Below, piece by piece: positions 1 through 9,072 of a stretch of 64,000 bases of DNA. The notes under the pieces were generated by a model. It saw only the letters and a list, made by a program, of their open reading frames with translations, ran no database searches and was not told the origin of the DNA. Where the stretch lies: positions 1,860,001-1,924,000 of the forward strand of contig NZ_JABXJG010000001.1 in assembly GCF_013375535.1 (NCBI RefSeq), in the 5' to 3' direction. Made by a program: the position numbers and the translations under genes. Every line of letters begins with the position of its first letter. Position 1 is the first letter of the stretch. This stretch comes from Sphingobium sp. 15-1. GTDB lineage: Bacteria; Pseudomonadota; Alphaproteobacteria; Sphingomonadales; Sphingomonadaceae.

Positions 1-1
1 G

Positions 2-100
2 ATCATCGGGGAATATCGCTCGATGGGCCTGCGCCCCTATACGCTGGACAAGGCGCGGCAGTTCGGATTCGATCAGCCTTTCCTGGAAGCCTGCCTGTAA
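2..100 (+). CDS. 3' end of an unidentified protein (partial)
   Basis: An open frame enters from the left edge and stops with TAA at 98-100, giving 32 residues that end in FLEACL. The reading is GC-rich and codon use fits the neighbours, so it is probably the C-terminus of a real gene. Too little is present to name a family. The next gene begins 124 bases later on the same strand. Confidence 0.5.
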   Translation: MIGEYRSMGLRPYTLDKARQFGFDQPFLEACL

Positions 101-224
101 CGACCGGCCCGCACAGGCCGATCTGTAACAATCTGTTGCCGGCGGGACATTTCCCGCCGGCGCGCTTGCGCACAGCCTGCATCACCGGCACATCGGAGCC
201 TCCCCCGTGAAGAGAGGATTGCCG

Positions 225-1031
225 ATGAACCGTCTCGCCCGCGCCGCCCTGCTGCTGACCGGCCTCTCCCTGCCCCTGCTGCCGCTTGCCGCCCAGCATG
301 CCGGGCATCATCAGGCCGCCGATCCGATTGCCGCCGCCATCGCCGCGCCCAGCCGCACGCCCGCCAACAGCGCGCGCGATCCCTATCGCCATCCGGCCGA
401 GACGCTGGCCTTCTTCGGGGTGAAGCCGGACCAGACGGTCGTCGAATATGCGCCCAGCGGCGGCTGGTACACGGAAATCCTGGCGCCCCTGCTGCACGAC
501 AAGGGCAGCTTCTACGCGCTCCAGCCGACCGGGCGCTATCTGGACGGGTACAAGGCGTTCCTGGCCGCGAAGCCGGAGATTTACGGCAAGGTGAAGCTGG
601 TTCCCTTCCCCGACCAGACCGGCCTGATCCCGGCGGGCAGCGTCGACACGCTGCTGACCTTCCGCAATGTCCATAATATGGTGATGGGCGGCACGGAAAT
701 GGCGACCTTCAAGGCCTTTTACGATCTGCTGAAGCCGGGCGGGACATTGGGCGTCGTCGATCATCGCCTGCCCGAAGGACGGGACGCGGCGCTGGAAAAG
801 AGCAGCGGCTATTTGAAGGTCTCGACCATCCGCCGCCTCGCGGAAGCGGCCGGGTTCGAATATGCCGGATCGTCGGAGATCAACGCCAATCCCAGGGACA
901 CCGCCGACTGGGAAAAGGGCGTCTGGACGCTCCCCCCGACCCTGCGCAACGGAGAGGTCGACAAGGCGAAATATCTCGCGATCGGGGAAAGCGACCGGAT
1001 GACGCTGCGGTTTCGCAAGCCGGTGAAATAG
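225..1031 (+). CDS. Secreted class I SAM-dependent methyltransferase-like protein
   Basis: About 268 residues. The N-terminus is a hydrophobic export signal (leucine- and alanine-rich, residues 7-24) followed by a His-rich stretch. After it comes a Rossmann-type SAM-binding motif of the form VVEYAPSGGWYTEIL near residue 80, and a GGTLGVVDHR segment typical of this periplasmic methyltransferase-like family. I chose ATG 225 because AGAGGA lies six bases upstream; a GTG at 207 is an alternative. The substrate is unknown. The gene stands alone between a partial gene and an inverted repeat. Confidence 0.8.
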   Translation: MNRLARAALLLTGLSLPLLPLAAQHAGHHQAADPIAAAIAAPSRTPANSARDPYRHPAETLAFFGVKPDQTVVEYAPSGGWYTEILAPLLHDKGSFYALQPTGRYLDGYKAFLAAKPEIYGKVKLVPFPDQTGLIPAGSVDTLLTFRNVHNMVMGGTEMATFKAFYDLLKPGGTLGVVDHRLPEGRDAALEKSSGYLKVSTIRRLAEAAGFEYAGSSEINANPRDTADWEKGVWTLPPTLRNGEVDKAKYLAIGESDRMTLRFRKPVK

Positions 1032-1085
1032 TTCGGAGATTGGGACGAGGCTGTTGAAAAGGAAGCAGACCCCATCCCCCTCATT

Positions 1086-1175
1086 CGTCATGCTGAACTT
1101 GTTTCAGCATCCATCGTGCCCCACCCGCCTTCGCTCTTGGGGAGAAATGGATGCTGAAACAAGTTCAGCATGACG
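1086..1175. repeat. Long inverted repeat, family A copy 1
   Basis: Arms of 29 bp beginning CGTCATGCTGAACTTG and ending in the reverse complement enclose a loop of about 32 bases. The same arms, with a few changes, recur at 12139-12226. It lies between two same-strand genes and would form a strong RNA hairpin. This is a dispersed palindromic (REP-like) repeat. Confidence 0.85.
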
Positions 1176-1291
1176 GGTTGTCTAGAAGGCAACGCCGGAA
1201 CGGGATACGACCCTTCAAACGCATCCCATATATCAAAGCCACAAGCCCCCTAAGCTGTTGCGTCCTCCGGCAGCCGGGCTAAGGCGGTCGC

Positions 1292-2197
1292 GTGCCGCCC
1301 CTGCCCCCTTCCAGCCGTCCGCATCGCCCCTTCACCGCCATCGGCCTGCGGCTGGTCGCGGTGATCTGCCTGTCGGTCATGTTCGTGACGGTCAGGCTGG
1401 CCGATGCGCGTGGCGTGCATGTGGTCGAATCGCTGTTCTACCGGCAGGCGCTGGCCTTGCCCGTGGCCTTCGCCTGGATCGCCGCGAGTACCGGCATGGG
1501 ATCGATCCGCACCCGGCGCATCAGCGTTCATGCCACGCGCATGATCGTCGGCCTGACCGGCATGGTGCTGAACTTCCTGTCCTATATCCTGCTGCTGCCG
1601 GCGGAGGCCGTCACCATCGGCTTCACCATGCCGATCTTCGGCACCATATTGTCCGCCCTGATCCTGCGCGAAGCGACCGGCCTGCACCGCTGGAGCGCCG
1701 TTCTGGTCGGCTTTCTGGGCGTGATCGTCATGGTCCGCCCGGATGCCGGGCATTTTCCCGCCATCGGCGTCGCGGTCGCCCTCTCCGCCGCGTTCATCAC
1801 GGCCAATGTCAGTCTGGTGCTGCGCGAACTGGGGCGGACGGAAAGCGCGGGGGTGATCGTCTTCTGGTTCACCCTGTTGTCGCTGCCGCCGCTGGGCGCG
1901 GCGATGCTGTTCTATGGGCAGGCCCATGACGCCGTGACCTGGGGGCTGCTGTTGCTGATCGGCGTATCGGGCGGCATCGCGCAGATCTGCATGACCGCCG
2001 CCCTGCGCTGGGCGCCCGTCTCCCTCGTGCTGCCGATGGATTACAGCTCGATCATCTGGACGACGCTGCTTGGCTGGGCGATCTGGGGCAACTGGCCGAT
2101 GGCGACGACCTGGATCGGCGCCGCGCTGATCGTCGCGAGCGGCCTGTACATCGCCTGGCGCGAGCATGTCCGCGCCAGGCGCGCTCGCTCAGCCTAG
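1292..2197 (+). CDS. DMT-family (EamA) transporter
   Basis: 301 residues with about ten hydrophobic segments arranged as two EamA-type halves. The first half begins near residue 18 and the second begins with GVAVALSAAFITANVSL near residue 155. Members of this drug/metabolite transporter superfamily export small metabolites across the inner membrane; the substrate cannot be read from sequence. The start is GTG at 1292. The gene is monocistronic and flanked by repeat elements on both sides. Confidence 0.85.
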   Translation: MPPLPPSSRPHRPFTAIGLRLVAVICLSVMFVTVRLADARGVHVVESLFYRQALALPVAFAWIAASTGMGSIRTRRISVHATRMIVGLTGMVLNFLSYILLLPAEAVTIGFTMPIFGTILSALILREATGLHRWSAVLVGFLGVIVMVRPDAGHFPAIGVAVALSAAFITANVSLVLRELGRTESAGVIVFWFTLLSLPPLGAAMLFYGQAHDAVTWGLLLLIGVSGGIAQICMTAALRWAPVSLVLPMDYSSIIWTTLLGWAIWGNWPMATTWIGAALIVASGLYIAWREHVRARRARSA

Positions 2198-2253
2198 GCC
2201 GCGTGGGCAAATTCGGAATGTCGGGAAATGGCCAGGAGCGGACGTTAAGCGCG

Positions 2254-2342
2254 CCGTGCTCCTGCGAAGGCAGGAGCCCAGGCCCACTGTCAGTGGATCG
2301 TCGCAACGCCTGAACTGGGCTCCTGCCTTCGCAGGAGCACGG
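2254..2342. repeat. Inverted repeat, family B copy 1
   Basis: Arms CGTGCTCCTGCGAAGGCAGG and its complement frame a 40-base loop. Related copies lie at 7240-7349, 10431-10499, 12802-12868 and 16891-17001. It follows the transporter gene and may also act as a transcription end. It is a dispersed chromosomal repeat of the REP type. Confidence 0.85.
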
Positions 2343-2429
2343 TGTGCCATTAAGTGAGTGCTGAAAGCAGAACATCCGCTCTCCACCCAAATCACGCAGT
2401 CCGGCGAGTCTTGAATTTGTCCACGCCGC

Positions 2430-2858
2430 CTAGAGCAATTCAGCGTCCATGCTGATCTCCGCATTCAGCAGCTTGGACACGGGGCAATTGGCCTTCGCCT
2501 TGGCCGCCAGTTCCTGGAACCGGGCGTCGTCCGCGCCGGGGATAGTCGCCTTCAAGGTCAGCCTGCTGGCGGTGATGGCGAAGCCGCCCTCCTGCTGCTC
2601 CAGCGTCACGACGGCGTTGGTCTCCATCTTCTCCGCCGTCAGCCCCGCTTCGCCCAGGATCAGGGACAGCGCCATGGTGAAGCAGGAGGCATGGGCCGCC
2701 GCGATCAACTCTTCGGGGTTGGTGCCCGGCACCCCTTCGAAGCGCATCGCAAAGCCATAGGGATGCGCATCCAGCGCGCCGCTCTGGGTCGAGATCGCGC
2801 CCTTGCCGTCCTTCAGGCCGCCGCTCCATACCGCCGATCCGCTGCGATTGATCTTCAT
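2430..2858 (-). CDS. OsmC-family peroxiredoxin
   Basis: 142 residues. OsmC/Ohr proteins reduce organic hydroperoxides with two cysteines: here a Cys in AAHASCFTMAL (near residue 57) and one in ANCPVSKLL near the C-terminus, which matches the family spacing. The characteristic NPEELIAAAHA segment is present. Start 2858 is preferred over 2864 because AGGAGG sits six bases before it. It is monocistronic and divergent from the PRC-barrel gene, which suggests both respond to their own promoters in the 95-base gap. Confidence 0.92.
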   Translation of the reverse strand: MKINRSGSAVWSGGLKDGKGAISTQSGALDAHPYGFAMRFEGVPGTNPEELIAAAHASCFTMALSLILGEAGLTAEKMETNAVVTLEQQEGGFAITASRLTLKATIPGADDARFQELAAKAKANCPVSKLLNAEISMDAELL

Positions 2859-2953
2859 GACCATCCTCCTGTCTGCGCGCTGTTTGCAGGGGGAACCCGG
2901 CCGGTCCCCCATGGTTCATCACCATAGCGCGATTTCTTCGCAGGAGAGTGACA

Positions 2954-3319
2954 ATGTCTGACATAGCGACGGAAAATCATGGCGACCTGATCGCATCCGA
3001 CCGGGTCGAGGGCACCACCGTCTACAACCGCCAGGGCGAGCGGCTGGGCCATATTTCCAATTTCATGGTCGACAAGCGCAGTGGGCAGGTGCGCTATGCC
3101 GTGCTGTCCTTCGGCGGCTTTCTGGGCATGGGCAACGATCATTATCCGCTGCCCTGGTCGATGCTGAGCTACGACACCGACAAGGGCGGCTATGTCGTCG
3201 ATCTGGCCAAGGATATATTGGATGAGGCGCCCCGGCACCTGCCCGACGAACGGCCCGACTACAACGATGCCTATGGCCGCAGCGTCTTCCAATATTATGG
3301 GCTGATCTACCCCTGGTGA
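2954..3319 (+). CDS. PRC-barrel domain protein
   Basis: 121 residues. A PRC-barrel fold is indicated by the segment VYNRQGERLGHISNFMVDK (residues 22-41) and by the following GQVRYAVLSFGGFLGMG. Such small stand-alone proteins are common in alphaproteobacteria and often stress-linked; no biochemical role is established. Start ATG 2954 has CAGGAG seven bases upstream. The divergent neighbour is the OsmC gene. Confidence 0.85.
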   Translation: MSDIATENHGDLIASDRVEGTTVYNRQGERLGHISNFMVDKRSGQVRYAVLSFGGFLGMGNDHYPLPWSMLSYDTDKGGYVVDLAKDILDEAPRHLPDERPDYNDAYGRSVFQYYGLIYPW

Positions 3320-3494
3320 CAGGCCCGCGAAGGGGGTCGCGGCAAGGCCCAAAGGTGGTATTTCGCGACCCTTTCGGCTATATGAACCTCAGATGAATCG
3401 GGTTGCCCAGATTCCGACACATTTTGTCGCTTGACCATTGTCTACCGGATAAATAGAATTATCTCTCCCTCGACAATAGGACGAGGATCTGACC

Positions 3495-4163
3495 ATGGAG
3501 CGATTCGGACATTCAGGAGACGCGCGCCAACCGGTTGTGCTGACCATACCGGGTCTCAACAATAGCGGACCCGATCATTGGCAGACGCTGTGGGAAAAAA
3601 CCCGCGGGGATTGCGAACGCGTCGACCTGGGAAGCTGGGCCAGCCCCAGCCGCAATAGCTGGGTCACGCGCCTGGACGCGGCGATCCGGGCGGCGGACGG
3701 GCCGATCATCCTGGCCGCGCACAGCCTGGGCTGCCTGGCGGTCGCCTGGTGGGGCGCGTTGCAGAGCCAGGCCTATGGCTGGCCGGTGACCGGCGCGCTG
3801 CTGGTGGCGCCGCCCGATTGCGACCGGATGGAAACACCCGAGACGATCGGCGGCTTCGGCCCCACGCCGCGCGCGCAACTGCCCTTCCCGTCGATCGTCG
3901 TGGCCAGCCGCAACGACCCCTACATCTTCTTCGAACGCGCCCATAGCGTCGGCAAGAATTGGGGCAGCAGCTTCGTCGACGCCGGTTTCTGCGGCCATAT
4001 CAATGCGGAATCGGGCCTGGGCGAATGGCGCTTCGGCCAGGCGCTGCTCGAAAAACTGATCGACAATGCGCATGAGCAGGCCTCTGCGATGCGCCAATTG
4101 CGGCCCGCCATCCCGCTGGCGCATCAGGAGCGGCGATTGGCGGCGCTGCGGGTCAACGGCTAG
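3495..4163 (+). CDS. RBBP9/YdeN-type alpha/beta hydrolase
   Basis: 222 residues. The family signature PGLNNSGPDHWQTLWE occurs near the N-terminus, the nucleophile elbow is AAHSLGCLA near residue 77 (Ser nucleophile), an Asp lies in SRNDPYIFFERA and a His in CGHINAESGLGEW. This is the serine hydrolase family of YdeN/RBBP9. Physiological substrates are mostly unknown. It has an ATG with GAGG upstream and stands alone. Confidence 0.88.
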   Translation: MERFGHSGDARQPVVLTIPGLNNSGPDHWQTLWEKTRGDCERVDLGSWASPSRNSWVTRLDAAIRAADGPIILAAHSLGCLAVAWWGALQSQAYGWPVTGALLVAPPDCDRMETPETIGGFGPTPRAQLPFPSIVVASRNDPYIFFERAHSVGKNWGSSFVDAGFCGHINAESGLGEWRFGQALLEKLIDNAHEQASAMRQLRPAIPLAHQERRLAALRVNG

Positions 4164-4182
4164 TCTGTAGTTTTTTGTTATC

Positions 4183-4230
4183 GCATCGTTTTTACGGAAA
4201 ACCGGACCCACTTTTCCGAACGATGCTTTT
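4183..4230. repeat. Intergenic palindrome, possible terminator
   Basis: GCATCGTT at 4183-4190 pairs with AACGATGC at 4219-4226, and GGAAAA pairs with TTTTCC inside, followed by a short T run. It resembles a common alphaproteobacterial intergenic palindrome and could end transcription of the hydrolase gene. Confidence 0.7.
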
Positions 4231-4319
4231 GGGGCGCGACAAGAGAAACTTGAGCGCCCCTTATATTTGCTTTTTTGTCTATCAATCCAGTTGAGATAAA
4301 GAGCGGCTAAGAGGTGTTT

Positions 4320-4511
4320 ATGAGTGAAAACCGATCGATTGAATTTGCCCGAAACGGCCGCAGCGAAGGGCAGCGCCACGACATCGCCGTCAGCATCGAA
4401 AAGGTGCGCAGCGTGCTGGAGGCGCTTCGTTTTGGATCTGTCACGCTGACCGTGCATGACGCACGCGTGGTGCAGATCGACGTCACGGAAAAGACGCGCC
4501 TGACCGCCTGA
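4320..4511 (+). CDS. Small YezD-family (DUF2292) protein
   Basis: 63 residues, with the pattern VSIEKVRSVLEALRFGSVTLTVHDARVVQIDVTEK that fills the whole protein. YezD/DUF2292 proteins are small and are often found beside sulfur-assimilation or TonB-receptor genes; their action is not known. I chose ATG 4320, with AGAGGT upstream; GTG 4314 is an alternative. The TonB receptor gene follows 170 bases later on the same strand. Confidence 0.8.
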   Translation: MSENRSIEFARNGRSEGQRHDIAVSIEKVRSVLEALRFGSVTLTVHDARVVQIDVTEKTRLTA

Positions 4512-4681
4512 AGGAACAGCGGGGGCACAAGAATACAGGGTTGCTGAACAAGGCCCGCAAAAGGGCTGAATATAAGTGGCAAGGGGTGGGCCACATTTTC
4601 CATTCCCAGACCAACGGCTTTGAGCGGATCACCGCAGAGGCCGCGATCAACATTCACCGGACATCCGGAAGGGGAATATCC

Positions 4682-7156
4682 ATGATTGCGCGTTTTCTGT
4701 TGCTCGCCGGCGTGGCGAGCGCATCCTTCATTGCGTCCACCGCATCTGCGCAGGACGCGCCTCAACCCGTTGCGGACAGCGCCGAACAAGCCACTGCCCG
4801 CGGGGAAGTGATCATCGTCACCGCCCGCCGCCGCGCGGAAACCGCGCAGGAGGTGCCGCTGGCGATCTCCGTGATTCGCGGCGACAGCATTGAGGCGACC
4901 GGCAATTTCAACGTCGTGAAGCTCCAGCAATTGGCGCCGACGCTTCAGGTCTACACCACCAACCCGCGCAACACCTCGGTCAACATCCGTGGCCTTGGCG
5001 TGCCGTTCGGCCTGACCAGCGACGGCTTCGAGCAGGGCGTCGGCATCTATGTCGACGACGTTTACAACAGCCGCGTCGCCGCCGCGACCTTCGACTTCCT
5101 CGATGTCGCCCAGGTCGAAGTGCTGCGCGGTCCGCAAGGTTCGCTCTACGGCAAGAACACCACGGCAGGCGCGATCAACATCACGACCAACCAGCCGACC
5201 TTCGATTTCGAGGGCCGCGCCGAGCTGACCGTCGGCAACCTCAACTACAAGCAGGCGAAGGCCGCCATTTCCGGCCCGCTGTCGGACACGATCGCCGCCC
5301 GCATCGCCGTCGCCGCGACCAGCCGCCGGGGCACGATCTACAACGTCACGTCCCAGCGCTGGATCAACGAGCAGGACAATCTGGGCCTTCGCGGGCAACT
5401 GCTGTTCAAGCCCACCGATAATTTCAGCCTCACATTGTCGGGCGACTACAGCAAGCAGGACCCGGAATGCTGCGGCACCGTGTTCGTGCGGGTGGGCACC
5501 ACGCAGCGCCCGATCAACCGCCAATATGACGCGCTCGCCGCCGCGCAAAATTATGTCGTCCCCAGCCGCAACCCTTATGACCGGCTGACTGATCTCGACA
5601 GCAACCTGAATGCTGGCAACAAGATCGGCGGCGTATCGGCGCGGGTGAAGTGGGATGTCGGCCCAGGCACGCTGACCTCCGTCACTGCATGGCGCTTCTG
5701 GGACTGGAAGCCGGAAAATGACCGTGACTTCACCGGCCTGCCGATCGTGTCCAAGTCGCAGAACCCCTCGCAGCAGGACCAGTATAGCCAGGAATTCCGC
5801 TATAATTACGAGAGCCAGAAAGTCGACTTCGTCGTCGGCCTGTTCGGCTTCAAGCAGCGGATCGACACCCAGGGCACCGAACAGCAGGGCAGCGCCGCCG
5901 CCAAATGGAGTCTGAACCCTTCGACCTCTCCGACCAACATCGCCAACATTCCCGCGACGCTCGCAGGCCTGACCGCCAGCAACACGCAATGGCTCAAGAG
6001 CGAAAGCGCGGCGCTGTTCGGTCAGCTTAGCTGGAAAGTGACGGACGCCCTCACCATCCAGCCGGGCGCGCGCCTCAACTATGACAAGAAGTCGGGCTTC
6101 TACCAGCGCGTCGTGACCAACGGCCAGGGTCAGGTCATCAGTTGCACGCCTGCCCCCAGCTCCACCACCCAGCCAGTGTTGGCGGCGCAGTGCGGCGTCT
6201 ACCAGCCGCAGGTCAGCTCGCCGTCCGACAGCGCGTGGAACTTCACCTACGACTTCAACGTCAATTACAAGATCGCGCAGGACATCCTTGCCTATGCGAC
6301 CTATGCCAAGAGCTTCAAGACGCTGGGCATCAACCAGAACGGCCTGCCGCTCAATTCAGACAATACGGTGAACTACGCTGCCAGCACGGTGAAGCCGGAA
6401 TCGGTCAACCATTATGAAATCGGCCTCAAGACGCAGTTCTGGGACCGCCGGGCGACCTTCAACCTCACCGCCTTCCGCACGGAGATCAAGAATTTCCAGG
6501 CGACGGTGAACGGCGGCCAGTTCGGCACCGTGCGCGGCTACCTCGCCAATGCGGAAAAGGTCCGGTCGCAGGGTATCGAGGCGGACCTCAAGATCGTCGC
6601 CAGCGACCGCTTCACCGCTTATGCCAACGGCGCCTATACCGACGCCAAGTACAAGAAGTTCACCAACGCGCCCTGCCCGCCCGAACTGTCCGGCGGCACG
6701 TTCGTGACTGGCACCCAGACGCCGGACGCACCCGGCCAGGCCGGCAACACGCCTAGCCACCCCGCCGCATCGCTCAGCCCACGGGCCTGCGACATTTCCG
6801 GCCAGGACCTGCCCGGCGTGTCGAAATGGGCCTTCTCCTATGGCGCGGAATATAACATTCCGGTCACGCTGCTGGACAAGGATGGGCAGCTTTATCTGGG
6901 CGTCGACGGCAATTACCGGTCGCATTGGAATTCCAATGCCTCGCCGTCCATCTATACGGAGGTGAAGGGCTATGCCCTGACCAACTTCCGCGCCGGCTTC
7001 CGGGGCGAAGGGTTCGACATCTTCGGTTGGGTCCGCAACGCCTTCGACGTCAACTATATCGAAAATCTGCAGGTCGCGCCGGGTAACACCGGCCTGATCG
7101 CCGGCCAGCCCGGCGACCCCAGAACCTGGGGCGGAACGATCAAATTCTCGTTCTGA
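4682..7156 (+). CDS. TonB-dependent receptor
   Basis: 824 residues, typical for outer-membrane TonB receptors. A signal peptide (MIARFLLLAGVASAS to an AQDA site) is followed by a TonB box-like EVIIVTARRR, a plug domain (residues 50-170, with VNIRGLG and VEVLRGPQGSLYGKNT), and a 22-strand barrel ending in phenylalanine (KFSF). Ligands cannot be told from sequence. The upstream YezD gene hints at a sulfur-containing ligand, but this is only inference. ATG 4682 has GGAAGGGG upstream; longer in-frame extensions lack a signal peptide. Confidence 0.95.
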   Translation: MIARFLLLAGVASASFIASTASAQDAPQPVADSAEQATARGEVIIVTARRRAETAQEVPLAISVIRGDSIEATGNFNVVKLQQLAPTLQVYTTNPRNTSVNIRGLGVPFGLTSDGFEQGVGIYVDDVYNSRVAAATFDFLDVAQVEVLRGPQGSLYGKNTTAGAINITTNQPTFDFEGRAELTVGNLNYKQAKAAISGPLSDTIAARIAVAATSRRGTIYNVTSQRWINEQDNLGLRGQLLFKPTDNFSLTLSGDYSKQDPECCGTVFVRVGTTQRPINRQYDALAAAQNYVVPSRNPYDRLTDLDSNLNAGNKIGGVSARVKWDVGPGTLTSVTAWRFWDWKPENDRDFTGLPIVSKSQNPSQQDQYSQEFRYNYESQKVDFVVGLFGFKQRIDTQGTEQQGSAAAKWSLNPSTSPTNIANIPATLAGLTASNTQWLKSESAALFGQLSWKVTDALTIQPGARLNYDKKSGFYQRVVTNGQGQVISCTPAPSSTTQPVLAAQCGVYQPQVSSPSDSAWNFTYDFNVNYKIAQDILAYATYAKSFKTLGINQNGLPLNSDNTVNYAASTVKPESVNHYEIGLKTQFWDRRATFNLTAFRTEIKNFQATVNGGQFGTVRGYLANAEKVRSQGIEADLKIVASDRFTAYANGAYTDAKYKKFTNAPCPPELSGGTFVTGTQTPDAPGQAGNTPSHPAASLSPRACDISGQDLPGVSKWAFSYGAEYNIPVTLLDKDGQLYLGVDGNYRSHWNSNASPSIYTEVKGYALTNFRAGFRGEGFDIFGWVRNAFDVNYIENLQVAPGNTGLIAGQPGDPRTWGGTIKFSF

Positions 7157-7182
7157 CCTTTTAAAAGAGGTTCACCCCCTGT

Positions 7183-7217
7183 GGGGAGCGACACGGCCCT
7201 GTCGCTCCCCGCATTTT
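7183..7217 (+). terminator. Rho-independent terminator of the TonB receptor gene
   Basis: Eleven-base arms GGGGAGCGACA and TGTCGCTCCCC with a six-base loop are followed by GCATTTTT. It lies 27 bases after the receptor stop codon. Confidence 0.9.
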
Positions 7218-7239
7218 TACGTTCCCGTGTTAGGATTCC

Positions 7240-7349
7240 CTGTTCCTGCGAAGGCACTCGATCGAGACAAGCGGCTCGTGAGAGCCCAGTCCTGCCCTCA
7301 GTGTATCATCGCACCGTCTGAACTGGGCTCCTGCCTTCGCAGGAGCACG
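7240..7349. repeat. Inverted repeat, family B copy 2 (one arm degraded)
   Basis: The right arm (CTGGGCTCCTGCCTTCGCAG) is intact and the left arm retains only CCTGCGAAGGCA before diverging. It lies between the receptor terminator and panB. Confidence 0.75.
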
Positions 7350-7403
7350 GCATATATGCCGCCCGATTTGCGCCCCGCGCCACGCTGGGGTAGAGCGCAT
7401 TCC

Positions 7404-8276
7404 ATGTCCACGACCTTCACCCTCGACACGTCGACCAGCCGCGCCAATCCCACCCCTGCGCCGATGAAGCGCCTGACCGTGCCCGCCATCCAGCGCCGCA
7501 AGTTCGAGGGGAAGACGGAGCAGCCGCTGGTGATGCTGACCGCCTATACCGCGCGGCAGGCGCAGTTGCTCGACCCGCATTGCGACATGCTGCTGGTGGG
7601 CGATTCGCTGGGCCAGGTGATTTACGGCCTTCCCTCCACCCTTGCCGTCACGCTCGACATGATGATCGCCCATGGCGCGGCCGTGGTCCGGGGCAGCTAT
7701 CACAGCGTCGTGCTGGTCGACATGCCCTTCGGCAGCTACGAAGCCTCCCCGCAACAGGCCTTTGCCAGCGCCAGCCGCATCATGGCCGAAACCGGCTGCG
7801 CGGGCGTCAAGCTGGAGGGCGGCGTGGCGATGGCGGAAACCATCTCCTTCCTCAGCCAGCGCGGCATTCCGGTGATGGCGCATATCGGCCTAACGCCGCA
7901 GGCCGTGAACGCGCTGGGCGGTTATGGCGCGCGCGGCAAAAGCCAGGAGGAGCATGCCAAGATCATCTCCGACGCCCGCGCCGTGGCTCAGGCCGGCGCC
8001 TTCGCGATGGTGATCGAAGGGGTGATGGAGGACATCGCCGTCGCCGTCACCGACAGCGTCGACGTGCCGGTGATCGGCATCGGCGCATCGGCGCATTGCG
8101 ATGGACAGGTGCTGGTGGCGGAGGACATGCTGGGCATGTTCGAACGCGTGCCCCGCTTCGTGAAGCGTTATGAAAATATCGCGGAAACGATCGAAAAGGC
8201 TGCCGTCCAATATGCCGAAGATGTCCGGAACCGGCACTTTCCGACCGAAGATCAGGTCTATCGGCCCAAAAAGTGA
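7404..8276 (+). CDS. panB: 3-methyl-2-oxobutanoate hydroxymethyltransferase
   Basis: 290 residues. PanB transfers a hydroxymethyl group from 5,10-methylene-tetrahydrofolate to 2-oxoisovalerate, the first committed step to pantothenate and coenzyme A. Visible family features are MLLVGDSLGQVIYG (metal-binding Asp), VLVDMPFGSYE, GVKLEGG with the catalytic-region Glu, and VIGIGASAHCDGQVLV. ATG 7404 is preferred; an internal ATG at 7464 would also leave the whole catalytic domain. No panC lies in the window next to it. It precedes the YfgM-bamB-der group. Confidence 0.95.
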   Translation: MSTTFTLDTSTSRANPTPAPMKRLTVPAIQRRKFEGKTEQPLVMLTAYTARQAQLLDPHCDMLLVGDSLGQVIYGLPSTLAVTLDMMIAHGAAVVRGSYHSVVLVDMPFGSYEASPQQAFASASRIMAETGCAGVKLEGGVAMAETISFLSQRGIPVMAHIGLTPQAVNALGGYGARGKSQEEHAKIISDARAVAQAGAFAMVIEGVMEDIAVAVTDSVDVPVIGIGASAHCDGQVLVAEDMLGMFERVPRFVKRYENIAETIEKAAVQYAEDVRNRHFPTEDQVYRPKK

Positions 8277-8350
8277 TTTGCGTGAGCCAAGAGCCCCGCT
8301 AATGATCGCGCCTTCCGCGTGCCGTAACTGACGAATTTCTGGAGACCCAA

Positions 8351-9049
8351 GTGGCCCTGACGCCGCAAAACAGCGAAGCCTTCATGCGTGAGGTCGACGA
8401 GGCCGTCCGGCAGGACCAGTTGCTGACCTTCTGGCAGCGCTTCGGCCGGTGGATCGTCGCGGCGGTGGTCATCGGCCTCGCGGTCTTCGGCGGCTGGCTC
8501 TATTGGCAGCATTACACCAAGACGCAGTCGCAGGCCGTGTCCGAGGAAATGGACAAGGCGATCGCCACGGCCGTCGGCGGCGGCACGCCCGACGCCAAGG
8601 AACTGGACAAGCTGACCCAGGCGAGCCAGCCCGGCTTCCGCGCCTCCGCCCTGCTGGTGAAGGCGGGCACGGCCGCGCGCAAGGGCGACAGCAAGGCCGC
8701 CATCGCCGCCTATCAGGCGATGGCCAATGACAGCTCGCTCGACCAGCCCTATCGCGACCTGGCGCTGATCCGCCAGACCACGCTGGAATATGAAAATCTG
8801 CAACCGCAGCAGGTGGTCGACCGGCTGAAGCCCCTCGCCGTGGAGGGCGCGCCCTGGTTCGGCAGCGCCGGGGAACTGGTCGCCATCGCCTATATGAAGA
8901 TGCGCAAGCCCGACCTCGCCGGGCCGCTGTTCGCCGCCATGGCGAAGGACCCGAACGTGCCGCAGTCGATCCGTTCACGCGCGCGACAGATGGCGGGGTT
9001 ATTGGGTGTAGATGCAGTCGAAACGCCGATCGTGGCGGGACAGGAATGA
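8351..9049 (+). CDS. YfgM-like TPR protein
   Basis: 232 residues with a GTG start. A cytoplasmic N-terminus of about 36 residues is followed by one membrane helix (WIVAAVVIGLAVFGGWLYW) and a periplasmic alpha-helical TPR region. YfgM in E. coli is an ancillary subunit of the SecYEG translocon that works with periplasmic chaperones. The order YfgM-like, bamB, der is conserved in many proteobacteria and supports the call. Its end overlaps the first possible start of bamB. Confidence 0.85.
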   Translation: MALTPQNSEAFMREVDEAVRQDQLLTFWQRFGRWIVAAVVIGLAVFGGWLYWQHYTKTQSQAVSEEMDKAIATAVGGGTPDAKELDKLTQASQPGFRASALLVKAGTAARKGDSKAAIAAYQAMANDSSLDQPYRDLALIRQTTLEYENLQPQQVVDRLKPLAVEGAPWFGSAGELVAIAYMKMRKPDLAGPLFAAMAKDPNVPQSIRSRARQMAGLLGVDAVETPIVAGQE

Positions 9050-9072
9050 TTGGGCGCATGGGAAAGCACAGC

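Noticed and set aside
3..1091. 362-codon leftward frame opposite the methyltransferase gene
   Set aside because: It mirrors the GC-rich coding strand, has low-complexity Gly, Arg and Gln content and no family. It is a shadow of the real gene.
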